From the NCBI RefSeq assembly GCF_910591885.1, contig NC_063274.1, positions 7,874,001 to 7,938,000 of the forward strand: a DNA stretch of 64,000 nucleotides. Reading direction: 5' to 3'. A model generated the notes under the pieces. That model was not told the DNA's origin. It searched no databases and saw only the letters and a program-made list of their open reading frames with translations. Position 1 is the first letter of the stretch, and each line of letters starts with the position of its first letter. The position numbers and the translations under genes are program-made. This DNA comes from Bombus terrestris. Taxonomy: Eukaryota; Arthropoda; Insecta; Hymenoptera; Apidae. Below, piece by piece: positions 37,944-49,400 of the stretch.

Positions 37944-40750
37944 GGTGGAAATTTATTTGTGACTCGATTCGAATTATGATAATATTATTCGGAATAAAAT
38001 CTCATGAGAGAAGATTAGATTGATGATGAATTTTTTAAGATTGTTGTTACATCTAAATTTTTAGTAAATTTTGTTTTCCGTTGAAGGAAGTTGGGAATGG
38101 ATAAAGGAATGTGTATCTAATCCGAATTCAGAGTAACGAATACCGATGTTTCAGATATTGATGTCTAGAAATTCGGAATTTTATTCGTAATACTTGTGAT
38201 TTTACACGAAACATAAAAAGTAGAGTAAACCTAGTTACTTTGAAAAAGCAAACTTTCAAATGTAGTTTAAATTAAAAGTAAATTCGTAAAAAAACCGAGT
38301 TACGAAATTTGTTTGCTTTAACACGAAAAACTGGGTTATACAGTTTATTTGCAGTAAAAAGTGTGTTGGTCGAATCAAAGAGAATCACGTCCCCAAATAA
38401 TTCATAAGAATTCACACACGAGTAAAACATTTTCCCATGAAATTTTTTCATAAATATAACATTCACAAGTTACGATATTATGACAAACATTTAGGATAAT
38501 TTTAAGTTTGAATTGTGCCAAATTATTCTAAATTATAATCTTTTTCCTCCATAAACAAATCAAATTCTCATCGTAGAAAGTTAAACAGCAAACGAATTAC
38601 AGTCGAAATTGTAAAGTCTAAGTACACACATTCAACTCTATTTATCTTCAGCAGCGATAATCGCTTATCACTTTTATTCGAGCTACCGAAACAATGGCTC
38701 ATTAAGAATCCCGTTCGCCGATGGTAACATCCGATAAGGTTCAGCCTGTTAAAGTTTCCATAAACGAGAACTACGGAGATTCTCTATTTGGTTTTGCCGA
38801 AACGTATCACGATTAAGCTCGATATTAGGTTACCGCATGCCCGTACATTTTCGGTCTGGAACGAAGCGGAAGAAGTACAACGGTAACGATAATGGTGAAC
38901 ACGGACTATTGGCATAGTTTTCAAGTGGTGCTTAAAATTATTCCTATTTCGAGAAACCTGGCCACAATCCAGCTTGTCTCATGCCTTCTAGACCAGGTCC
39001 GACCATTTAAACAAAAAGAAGAAAAAAGAAAAAAAAAGATAGAAGAAGATGGATGAAAGATTTGAAAAAAAAGATAAAACTGGAAATAAGAGACAAATGT
39101 TTTATTCCATTCACGATCGATAGCACTGCGTGTGGCACCTTTTCCTCTTGTGTTCGCTTTTTCGTTTCCCTGTAATTTATACGATTTCCCGGCCGATCGT
39201 ATTTCACATTAAACTGCCGACCGAATGGATCAGATGTGCCTGGGTCCGTTCAAAGATGCGGCTTTGTTGGCCGCATTATTTGCAATTTAAATAATCCGAC
39301 AGATCGGTAATTAATCGTCCGGTTCGACAACATTTTTTCCCCCGCTTGAATAAGCTAATATCGGCCGGGGCCGGGATTTACATTGGTACGCGAACCGAAT
39401 GGACACACGATCGGCGCAGTTAAATTTTCTAGGGCAATCGCACCAATCGATATCATATTTGTTGGCTCGCGGCTTCGTTTCAGGAAATTAAATTCTGCAA
39501 TCCGGGCCCCACCGGCGCGACGCTGGGCACACGTGTTCTTTGATTCACCGCCTTAATTGCCTTCCGTCTTTTTATTTCGATGGTAATTGGAACGGTAATA
39601 GGGAATTTTTGTGCGGAACGCTCGGCAATGCCGCCAAACGAGATGCTTTTTGAAATGTATACACTGTGTGTAATAGACGGTTGTGATGGATTTGACATTC
39701 GAAGTATAAACTTTTATATTGGATGTTGAAAATAGTGATTGCGATTCGGAACTAGATTTTGAATTACATATATCTTTTTAGTCACAGATGGGATTGCTAC
39801 GGAAGAAATGATTTTTATGATATTTTAAACGTTATAACAAATTTAATTAATTGAGGATAAAACTAATTTATTTAGAAAATTACGTAATTGGAAGTTACAT
39901 GAAAATTATAATTTGTAATAAAATTCTTCCGCTTCTAATAAAAAACAGCTAAAATACATTTGCTTTTACACGATGAATTTTATCGTATTTTTTTCCACAA
40001 AGAAAATTATATATATATATATATATAGCATAATGCTAGGGATTTTAATCTCTTCTCTTTTGTGCCTATTCTAACCTCAACAACTAACGTGGGGAACGGC
40101 AAACTCCGAACATGTTTTCATACAAAATTAAATTTCATTCGAAGTGCTAGCATATTTTGGTATTAAAATAGTCTTAATTCTACAGTATTTTATACAGAGT
40201 AAACGTCATCTTGAGATCCGTAATTCGACAATCTTCGACGCTATATTGCCTGTCGGAATGTCCCTGCGGTCTAATGGAGGCATCTCGTGGCATCTATTAG
40301 CAAATGGTTCCCAACGGTCAGTGCTTGCCCGCGTTAACCCCGTGCTCGCCACCGTCAGAAAGACGATTGATATTACATTAGATCAGCGTAGTCTAATATA
40401 GGCCAGTCGAAAACCATGTTACTAAATTGCTGGTCACTAGGGACTCGGCACAATTACGATCCCACGTCCACATAAACCTACTCCAGACACGTATTAAATG
40501 CGAGTATATAGCCATGAAACTCTTCCTTCTTGACAATTCGCAAATTTCAAGGGGCATATAAATATTTTAACGTTTATTATACGAGTTTCTCGCTCGAATT
40601 GTGTATTAAAATTTTTTAACGATGTCCTATTATATTCTGGCGATGACTATAAGCGTAAAATTGATCCAAGCATATGTATCTACATCGATTAGCGAGAGAT
40701 TTCTACGCTTTTATAAAATCCACTGATCCTAGTCAAACTCTCCTCCTTAC
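37944..40750. other. intronic stretch between the two candidate nested exons
   Basis: AT-rich apart from about 39180-39550. An A-rich tract lies at 39011-39075. No supported gene. Confidence 0.4.
40008..40027. repeat. (TA)10 microsatellite
   Basis: Uninterrupted TA run, followed by GCATAATGCTAG. Confidence 0.9.
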
Positions 40751-40937
40751 GTCGAACATCCTGGACATCCATCTTTTCTCCCTCAAACGTTAGATTGATT
40801 TTACAATTTCTCATTTCACGGTCCGAAAATAAATTTAACCAATCCTCAGGAGCAGGACATGGGATCGGCGGAGTAACCGGAGGCGACACACGCACCAACA
40901 GATACCCACATCTATGCCGTCGTCGTTCACGTGTCAC
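40751..40937 (-). CDS. candidate first coding exon of unknown product, ending in phase 1
   Basis: Minus-strand frame opening at an ATG (40935-40937) and reaching a near-consensus donor, TTCGAC/GTAAGG, just left of 40751. It encodes MTRERRRHRCGYLLVRVSPP, then VTPPIPCPAPEDWLNLFSDR, then EMRNCKINLTFEGEKMDVQD and VR. The frame also contains a good internal acceptor (CTGCTCCTGAG before 40844), so a 94-nt internal exon (40751-40844, DWLNLFSDREM...DVR) is an equally valid model. I do not recognise the protein. It ends with 1 nt of a split codon. It could therefore splice either to the frame at 37737-37936 as a nested gene, or to the teneurin-like exon at 31788-31958 as an alternative N terminus. It sits directly downstream of a GC-rich block. 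Expression is unproven. Confidence 0.3.
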
Positions 40938-41790
40938 TGATACGTCAACGTCGAGAAGTTTGATCTAGCGATCCGCTTTAACGGGCGCCTCCGTGCGCCT
41001 GGAGGGCAAAGACTCGGAGCCGAGTATCTGTCTTCGCAGCGTTGCGCCACCTATGTACCTACCTAACCTTATGTACGCGACCTAAGAAGCTCTACATAGG
41101 CGTCGAACGAAGGGAAGCAGGGTCTTAATCCGCGCCGCTAATTTCCACGGAATCTACGCGTAATGCGATCACACTTCGGCAAGCAGAGGCAATGGCTGGC
41201 GAAGCAGCAAATTCCCGGACGAAACGACCCGTAACCGGCGCGGCGTGCTCGATCTTTGCCCGGCTGCTCCTATCCTCCGCCTTGCCTCTCGGCTTTCCTA
41301 ACACCCCAACACGGTTCGACATCGTCGTTGTTTCGCGATATCGGCAGACGACTAATTGGTAGCCGGGGCTCCGGCGTCAACGAAACACCCCGGCCAAACG
41401 AGATCCGACGAAATTTCGTTTAAAAGTTTGGCAGCCAGCCTCACCACGACGACATCGAGAACTCGCCGACGGAGCCACGGCTACGATGCCTGAGAGGGCA
41501 GGGAACTCGAGAAGCCGCAAAGCTACTTTCTCATCTCCGTGGTAACGCTAAAACTGCGTTACGCGGCACACCGAGGAACCTGCTGAACGACGTACTCGCG
41601 ACCAGCCCAGGCCTAAATACCCACGGCATTCCAAAACAATATAGCCGCTCAGCTAACTTCTAACGCTGACCTACGTTCTAACTAGTCCGGCCTCGCTACT
41701 CGCAACTGCTAACTCGGTTACTCTTCCAGGCTCCTCGCCTTCCCCTGCCCTCTTCGCCATCGTTTCGTGTTTCGCTTCTCGAAGAGTGAA
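40938..41790 (-). promoter_or_regulatory. GC-rich, CpG-dense intronic block; candidate promoter or 5' UTR
   Basis: An ~850-bp block clearly richer in G+C and CpG than the intron around it, lying immediately upstream on the minus strand of the ATG frame at 40751-40937. It contains short minus-strand open frames (for example 41125-41322, starting MSNRVGVLGKPRGK) with no recognisable domain. Possible roles are an internal promoter with 5' UTR, or a worn repeat. No TATA or initiator motif can be assigned with confidence. Confidence 0.25.
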
Positions 41791-44700
41791 AACCTTCCTT
41801 TTAGTCCTGGTGTTGTTCAAATATTTAAATAATTATATAGTAAACAGGCAACTATCTGAACCAATTGAAACCGAGGTGATTGGAAAATTCGAATTGTTCG
41901 GGATAATCAAACATGCATGCAATTACCAAAAAATGCTTCCTTCTAATGCGTTAAAATATTCGCTAAGCAACAATTCTGCTTTCTTTGGTTAGAATATCCA
42001 ATCCGGCATTTTTTTAAATTCTGAGAGGCTCGTTCGTTCACGGAAACGAGTCCAAATCTAATCAGTGTTGAGCAATAAAACAAAACTTCATTTAACGAAC
42101 AAATGAAATTTAAATTTCGATGCAACCTTCTTTGCTTGGACCAGTCGTTTTCTCGTTGACATTACGAAAGGAAAATGTGTAAGACGGACGTCGTCGCCCT
42201 TATGGAAACTTCGTAACCGGTTACATTGACGAGCCACAACACCGCAGGATCCGACAACAATGAACTTATCTCTCAAAACCGAGAGTCCCTTGGTTATTTA
42301 ATGAGCCGACCCATAAGGCAGTTTGTCGATTACGACGCTGTTAGCCAGCGTAACGGTGGCACACCGTCTGAAACATTTGCCTTTGCCTTAAGATCCTCCG
42401 CTCAGTCCCTTGCCTACGGCCGTTTCGCGAAGCATCGCAATTACCACGCCAGGAACCGTGCGCCGAGCAAACCAGAAATTCGAGTGTAATTGTCCCGCGC
42501 GGCCCGCGGTAAAGATCGAGACGGAATTGGATCCTCGCGGGAGATTCTTTGGCGCCTGGTTTATCGCGATTTCTCGTTTCTAACCTTTCGAAAGAACAAA
42601 GACTTTTCTTATCTACTTAAGATACCTGGGTTAAGTTTTTGGAAACTTTTGTTAGACTTTTGAAGCAAACATTTTGGAATCTTGCAATTATACATGAAAC
42701 TTATGAATGAAATTACAGAAAGACGTAAAAGTTTAATACGTATAAGACACTGTCCTTTTCCTTTTTTTTTTTTTTTTTTAATGAACTCTACCTTGTTAAA
42801 CATTATATTATTTCCTGATTTCCCAGTCTTTGCTCGTAGAGAGAATCTTAACATCGCGTATCGTGTTTTGAATAGGTACAGAATATAATAACACGATGCA
42901 GAGAATAGAAAAAATAAGTATAAAAGGAGTACTAAAAATATCTAAGATCGACTTAGTTTCGTTCGCAAAAAACCGTTCCTAAATTCTTCTACCTTCTTTA
43001 AATAACTCACTAGAAATCTCAAGAATGAAGTCACTCGCAACAGATGACAATTTACATGTCACTTGTGTCACTCTGTTCGGTATGGAAGAAAGACACGGGC
43101 TTTGTATTGAATTACGACAATGCAGCGATAAAAATCGCAGATCCTTCCGGTTGAACAGGGTGACTATTAATATTAAGCTTTTAACGAGAAACACGTTTAC
43201 ACGAAACCCGATTTAACTCAGGCCAGGGGCTCGATACCAGCCGGTAATCCTGTTAGTCTGGTAATCGTATTTGAGGCACGGATCGTTAACTTATCGCTTC
43301 GCGGGAGATTTTACGTTGCGATTTCCGGGACCGGTTGCGCTCGCGGCAATCAATGAATTTATTCGCGCGCAGCTACACAATGTTTCGAAATGCGCGCGGA
43401 TTTTCTAACCTTGTTACTTTTGATACTCGATTGTAAGCATTTCCTAACCTCTCTGCTTTTGATGCGTTTCGTTTCGATGTATTCGTCCCGATTTTTTAAA
43501 TCGACACTCCTTGTATAAAATTTCGAGTTTCCATGTTGTTGACACCTGATCGTGCATATTTTCTAATCTCTTTCGTGTTTCATTGCATTAACTTCGTCGT
43601 AAGATACGTGACGAGCAATGTCTACTAATCTCGTACGTACAATGAAAATTTAAAATGAAAATTTCATTGAGATCGCTTAACGTTACTGTGAGCTACAAAG
43701 GGGTAAAAAAAAAAAAAAGGTTGAAAATCGCAGTTCCTCACAACATTCGACCTATAACTGTAATAAATCTACATCTTTCAATGTCTGCCGTTTGTTTTTG
43801 CATCAACCGATTTTCATGAAATTTTCAGCATGTCATAAATCTTCAAAATCTGTTGTTTAAATTTTTATTACAGGCTCAGATGAATAAAGGTTATAAAAAA
43901 TGACCTTCACTTTTTTCTTCGCAATTCCAACCAATTGCAATATTTTTGGAAAAATATTTTACGCGCCATCTAATAAATTAATTCTTTTAACTCCTAAAAA
44001 AACAACTAGTCATCTGATCCAATTTTAAAAAGTTATTCTGTTTCAAAGAATGCCGGAATATATATTAATGCATACCTATGTATTCTACTTTTACTTTTTC
44101 CACAAGAAAATTCCATCGCGTACATTTTTTTGATTTCTCAAATGATTACCCTGCTTCTATTATACCGATCAATATAAAGATATTTAAACAAATATAAAAA
44201 CACTCGTTTTTCACAACGTGTGCATTTAAACATTGACGATTATATGGATACTCTCAGTAGTTAATTTTCTGTTATCAGTTGACGTATCAAAATTCTCAGT
44301 ATTGGATCGTTCGGGAAGCTAGTTTCGATTTATATTTCGATTTGATATACATTTATTGAATTATATAAGTGCCATTTCTTCTCCATCTTTCTCCATCTTT
44401 CACGCAACTTGAATATCCCATCCTTCCAGAACCTCTCTGGTTTTTCGCCAAAAAACTTTTTAATATGCCTTTTTACATCGACCAAATCCCTTAAAAATCG
44501 GAACGAACTTTCCGAGCGATCCAATATATGTTATGAGTAATACCTGAGCGAGATGAAACCATTTCCGAGGAGCGGGGAACGTGATATTTTGGGACTGCAT
44601 TGATGATTGGTTTTAATCGCGCAAGCGTTATCTTATTTTCATCGAGTAAGAGTGAGTCAGTGTAAATGCTTAGCTAATTTATTTTCTCCTTCTGACACGC

Positions 44701-45265
44701 GTCATTGAGTCAGTTACCAATGACCAATACGGCCCCAAAGTGCCATGTGACCGTGTGTCCTGCTCTCCGGAAGTGGCTTTACATCTCTCGCCAGAAGTGG
44801 AGTTTTATACTCGGTTCTGCATTCCTATGTTCGTGATATCTATCAAGGTATCGATATTCCTATGTACACGATTCCTCATTCTCCAATATTCTTGCCACCG
44901 ATGTACAATTTTTCTAATTTTCTAATTTCTTTTCATTCCGTAATTACACGTATTTTCTAATCTCGTCATTTTCAATATATAATTATATATATATCGAATG
45001 GTTATACGTTATTGCTATAGGATTTTCACTGTCAATATGTAATCATGCAGGCTTGATAATCTCATGAATCTCAAAATACGAACCTGTACGTTTTTCGACG
45101 GCGTTACTTTCGTTCGCGCGCGAGCATGAGTACGAGAATTTGGCGGCAAATGGAATGACTACATGCAATGGGCAAATAATACAACGAATAATGCATGATG
45201 CAATGACAGGCAATGAGAATGGCGCGAGAAATGATGGCGCTGGGATGATGTGAAAGTGAACTTAC
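41791..45265. other. right part of the intron between exons B and C
   Basis: AT-rich. The segment around 43690-44170, after a poly-A run at about 43707-43720, looks like worn repeat sequence (TTTTTGCATCAACCGATTTT, CATGAAATTTTCAGCATG) but has no ends I can define. Confidence 0.4.
42762..42779 (+). repeat. poly-T tract (18 bp)
   Basis: Uninterrupted T run; on the minus strand it is poly-A. No retroposon body is recognised beside it. Confidence 0.9.
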
Positions 45266-45433
45266 CATTGGTGAGATGCATGCGAGAATGCTCGTCTGGG
45301 AAGACGGTTTCGGAACGATCGCTGGCCGTAGAGCTGCTACTCAAAGCACTCGTGTGACCTCGTCGCGTTCGTCGCCCCAAGGTCCCGCCACCGGTGTTCG
45401 TCTTTTTCGATGGCGCCGCATAAACCGTTTCAC
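45266..45433 (-). CDS. teneurin-like intracellular-domain exon (exon B, internal, phase 1-1)
   Basis: Internal exon, 168 nt, separated from exon A by a 769-nt intron. The acceptor is CACCGTAG and the donor AATG/GTAAGT is near consensus. Joined to exon A in frame (the split codon becomes Gly) it reads ETVYAAPSKKTNTGGG, then TLGRRTRRGHTSALSSSSTA, then SDRSETVFPDEHSRMHLTN. The Ser run followed by SET, a few acidic/aromatic residues and an xRMH core matches the TSSS...SETL..YDHDSRMHY region near the N terminus of vertebrate teneurins. The RRTRR cluster could be a basic nuclear-localisation-like segment, known in teneurin intracellular domains; that is inference. The length divisible by three and equal phases make it a potential cassette exon. 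Ten-m versus Ten-a cannot be decided here. Confidence 0.6.
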
Positions 45434-46202
45434 CTACGGTGTATCAGAATCGTTGGAATATCTTTGGGTACATTAGAATATCTTTTCGTAGAGTCTTGCG
45501 ACAGTTAAAGCGAATGGAATTTAAAGATGCTATATGCTATCGGAGAATAAGGGTACATTTTTGAGCTACTATACATTTATTCTGGGAACTCGTCGTGGAA
45601 TGAAATGGAAAAGGATAAATAGAAATGATACGTTTTAAACGTCTGATTAATTTTTAGACGAATACTTGATATCGTACTTCTTCGTTCTTCAAATATTTAT
45701 ATAACCAAGCATCTTTATAAAAGAAAAAAGAGTACAGGTTGACGAAGAAGATTCAAATTTAAAAACTAAGACGAAATAAAAACCATCGAGACAAATAATA
45801 AAATAAGAACTTTCACGTGAGTACTGTTTAAACGAATTTTCTTTATTTTAACACTCGGTTTCGTTTCTCCTAAAATTAAAAGTTTCTCAGACATTCAAGT
45901 ACGCTTCTACCGACCCTTCATATTTTTCTGAAAGAATCCTGGTATTCTACTCTAACTTTCCGACTACATTAACCGGCAATCGATGCAACAACAAGTTAAT
46001 ATTTACAAAAGCCAGAGACGAGATATCGTGAATGTTATTTCGAATCGCGTAGCGAGCGTTTCTATTGCATTAATCAAGTCGACCGGGTTGACTCGCAACA
46101 TAACGTTAGCGAGACTCGTCTCGTGGCATTTGTAAGTATCATCTTCGTTGCAAGTGTATACGAGCAAACGTAACTCGCTCGCGGCTCTAATTAACTCCGT
46201 AC
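45434..46202 (-). other. 769-nt intron between exons A and B
   Basis: Bounded by the GTACGG donor of exon A and the CCGTAG acceptor of exon B. AT-rich, no further signal. Confidence 0.5.
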
Positions 46203-46406
46203 CATTGCCATTGCGGGATCTCTCCGATGATATGCTCCCATTGTAATGATGCCGGCGAGAGTTGGTGCTCTCCAGGGGAAACGGAGATGCCTGTCGATGA
46301 TTCGGCGTCAAGGTTGGAGGCGGCGTTGGGAATGGTGTTGTCGGATTATCGGTAGTAGCGGCGCCCTCTGTGTCGGATCCTGTACGATACGATCGGTCAC
46401 CAACGC
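46203..46406 (-). CDS. teneurin-like intracellular-domain exon (exon A, internal, phase 1-1)
   Basis: Internal exon on the minus strand, 204 nt, starting with 2 nt of a split codon and ending with 1 nt. The acceptor reads TTATGGTTGCAG and the donor AATG/GTACGG (a non-ideal but usable donor). The 67 complete codons begin VGDRSYRTGSDTEGAATTDN, then run through a Pro/Thr-rich stretch (PTPPPTLTP) and a Ser/Arg-rich tail (NSRRHHYNGSISSERSRNGN). TGSDTEGAA resembles the MGSDVDTETEGAAS / TGSDADSDTEG motif of vertebrate teneurin cytoplasmic domains. There is no signal peptide or membrane segment, as expected for the N-terminal cytoplasmic part of a type II protein. The frame stays open for about 66 more codons past the donor without any recognisable protein character. 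The teneurin family call is by recalled motif similarity and unsearched; exon status is more secure than identity. Confidence 0.55.
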
Positions 46407-49400
46407 CTGCAACCATAAATTTTGCATGATTTTAGTGCTTGAGATTGCCAATGATAGTTAATTGGGATTGGCGGAATTTTATGAGAGACGATGTGCGTAA
46501 ATTAAATATCGTTGTCAATTCCGAGTTTCCAAAAAGATATATTCATGCTTAAAGTTGTATTTCTTTTTTATAATAATTCCAACATTAAATATAATTTTCG
46601 AAATATTTTCAAATTACCAAAATATAAGTATTCCCCATAGTCATTTTGTATCGTTTTGTCATCTGTATAAAATTACGTACAATGTGATGAGAATATTTTG
46701 CGGACGTTTAAAGATCATTAATTTTTATCTCACGAAAACAAGGTTTCGGATCTCTCTCCAATTCCCTTTCTCATTGTAATCCATTAACTCATCGACAAAG
46801 GGTCGCCCGTATCCTCAGCGGACCACGTCAAGCCTATCCCAACGCGTCTGCTCTTAAACGTGGCCTCATTGTCATCGGCTTGTCCATCGAACCGAACGAG
46901 TGTCCGACGTGTCGCTCACTATGCAAATATGATTGTTCAAGATCGAAATGGGATGTAAACCTGGTTGTCGGACGACGGATCGGTGACTAGTGATTTCATC
47001 GCGTTTAAGAACGAATACACTACCGTTCATAATTCATCATATCACCTGTTAATTACAAACCTAACGTTTATTAAAACAGAATAATACTCCATAGGCAAAC
47101 GAAATTTCATTTCTTGAATTTCTTTCTACTAAGTTTTTATTTTTATTCGAAAAACTTTCATAACAGAGACAGAGAAATATAACTGATAAATTGATAATTA
47201 TCCTAAGACTATGTCAAGTTATTTGAAAGCTTGGAATAATAGAAAAATTACACGTAAATTTATTCTATAATTCCAATGTTCCTTTATAATCTAACTTAAA
47301 TATAACAACAAGTCCTACTGACTTATGAACGGTAGTGTACCTCTGTCAAGTCAACGACGGGTATAGTCATCAACGCGATTTGACGTATCCGGTTATACAC
47401 GGCATACGCTCTACACCTATCTCGAGAACAGCGTGCTTTCGCGATATCACCGTCATTTCATTTTACTGCCACCTTTCTTGGGAAGCTTCAATTTGCTCCT
47501 GTCCCTGTTAAACTTTCTTTTGTAATTAATTTCCATAGGCAACTTGCAACGGGCACTTCGACCCGTGTCGTTGTTTGAAGTCCGCGTTTACTTAAGTTGC
47601 ACGTTGCGAGAACAAAGCCACTTTTTAAATCGTAATAACGTAAAACTAAAAATAGTACTTTCTACTGACATCGTAGCGAGTTAATTTGTTGGAGGTAGAA
47701 TATTTTTTCCATTCGCATTCGCCATCACCGTGCAAATTCATTTTAACTCGCTTTTGTTCCGTTCGTAAATGCAAAAAAATGTAGGAAAAATAAATCACGC
47801 ATCACCTTCGATAGCAGTTACTACGTATCATTTCAATTTTCAGTGGAATCGCCACTCGTAGCTCGTACGACACCCGTCACATACCGTCGTATCCTGTTTA
47901 CGCGCAGGCATCCTGTGCGCTACCGATTGGCTGTGACAATCGGTGCACATCACAGCGGCAACGGTTCATCACGTCGAAATATTCTTGTCGACGATGCTTG
48001 ACGGTCCGTGACGCGAAAATGACAGTACGCGTGGCTCGATTCAACGCCGCGGCTGATTCAACGATGCTTCGCTGTAAGTGTACCTATCATTTATGTTACA
48101 CGGTTCAACAGGCGTGATTTTGGTTTAATCCGGAGCGAATTTTAATGCGATCTCCTCATTCGTCAGCAGCCTTACGTAGAAATTTTTGCAGATCGTGATT
48201 TAAGCTTAGTTGTAGCATTTTTCAACACTTGACTAGTTTTCGCAACAAGTTATTTCGTAAAAGATTAAATACTTTTGAACATCGCGTAGATTGTATGGAT
48301 TTTAGCATGTTTAAATTTCCCAGAAAAATCCGCAGTTTAGCGATGAAATGCCAGAGCTTTGTACGATATCTGCACTGGAAAAAATCCAAAGATAAGAGTA
48401 CAGTATCGGTTTTCTAAATGTTGCAATACCATCAAATTGCACTATAATCCGAATAGTAAAGAACTTATGTAAAATAACAGGATTTTGCAGGGAATCATGA
48501 ACTGGGATTGCGACACTATAAAGTAGTCCAGATATTTCAGGTTAGCTAATCCTGGCTGTAAAGCGCGGAACCGTTCGAAAAACAGGATGGTTGTGGAAAA
48601 AGTTACGGTGGATCGAGGGAAGTGTAGAGGATAAGAACAGTAGCTCGTTGGCTGGATTAGGAAGGTGGTTAGAGCCCGTGTTTCGATAGCCTTGCTCCTA
48701 TTTATCAGCGTGTAAAGAGGTACGAGACTACGTGTTGGAGTACTTAAAAAAATCACGCTGTTCCGCTATTCTTTTTGCCTTTGCTCGCCATTTAACCTTC
48801 GCTATGGTATAATGAGAACAATTTGAAATTATGTTGGAGATCTGACCTGTAATAGGCAGCATATTTCATGTAATTTTTCTCATAGAAATAAAGTTGAAAG
48901 AGCTTAATGTTCGTAAATTTTTATAATGAAAATATCACACGTTTCTTGCTTTTTAAAAAAAATTTCTTCGTTCGGTTGTTAACCATATTTAATCTGCTGG
49001 CTAATCTTTACGCTACGTAACTTCCGCCAATTAATCCATCCCTCTCGGCGTATGTCGAGTGGTCAGGGCGTATCAATCAATTGTCCAGTATTCCTGGAAA
49101 GTTCCAATTTAAAATAGAAAAATATTCTTTAATTTTCAATGTTCCTTGTTCCTCTTTTTAGATGTTATTCGTACAATATATGCATATGGTTGTGAATCTT
49201 TAAAGCGAAGGAAAACGCATTTTAATGGCATCTGAAATAAAGTTGTATTTCGCATTCTACTGTAGTTAAACGCTGCAACAAAGTTCAACCGATGCTCGGT
49301 CACCGCCTGTTGACTCGACCGAAGTACGACATGGATACGATATCCGTCTCGTTAATTGGCGAATAATTGCTCGTTGAAGGAACGCGCGATCTAATATACT

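Noticed and set aside
43690..44170. Possible dispersed repeat after a poly-A run
   Set aside because: Its wording resembles common insect repeat sequence, but I could not define ends, inverted repeats or a coding remnant.
46985..46996. 12-bp match to the middle of miR-7 (GACTAGTGATTT)
   Set aside because: The 5' seed is absent and there is no hairpin.
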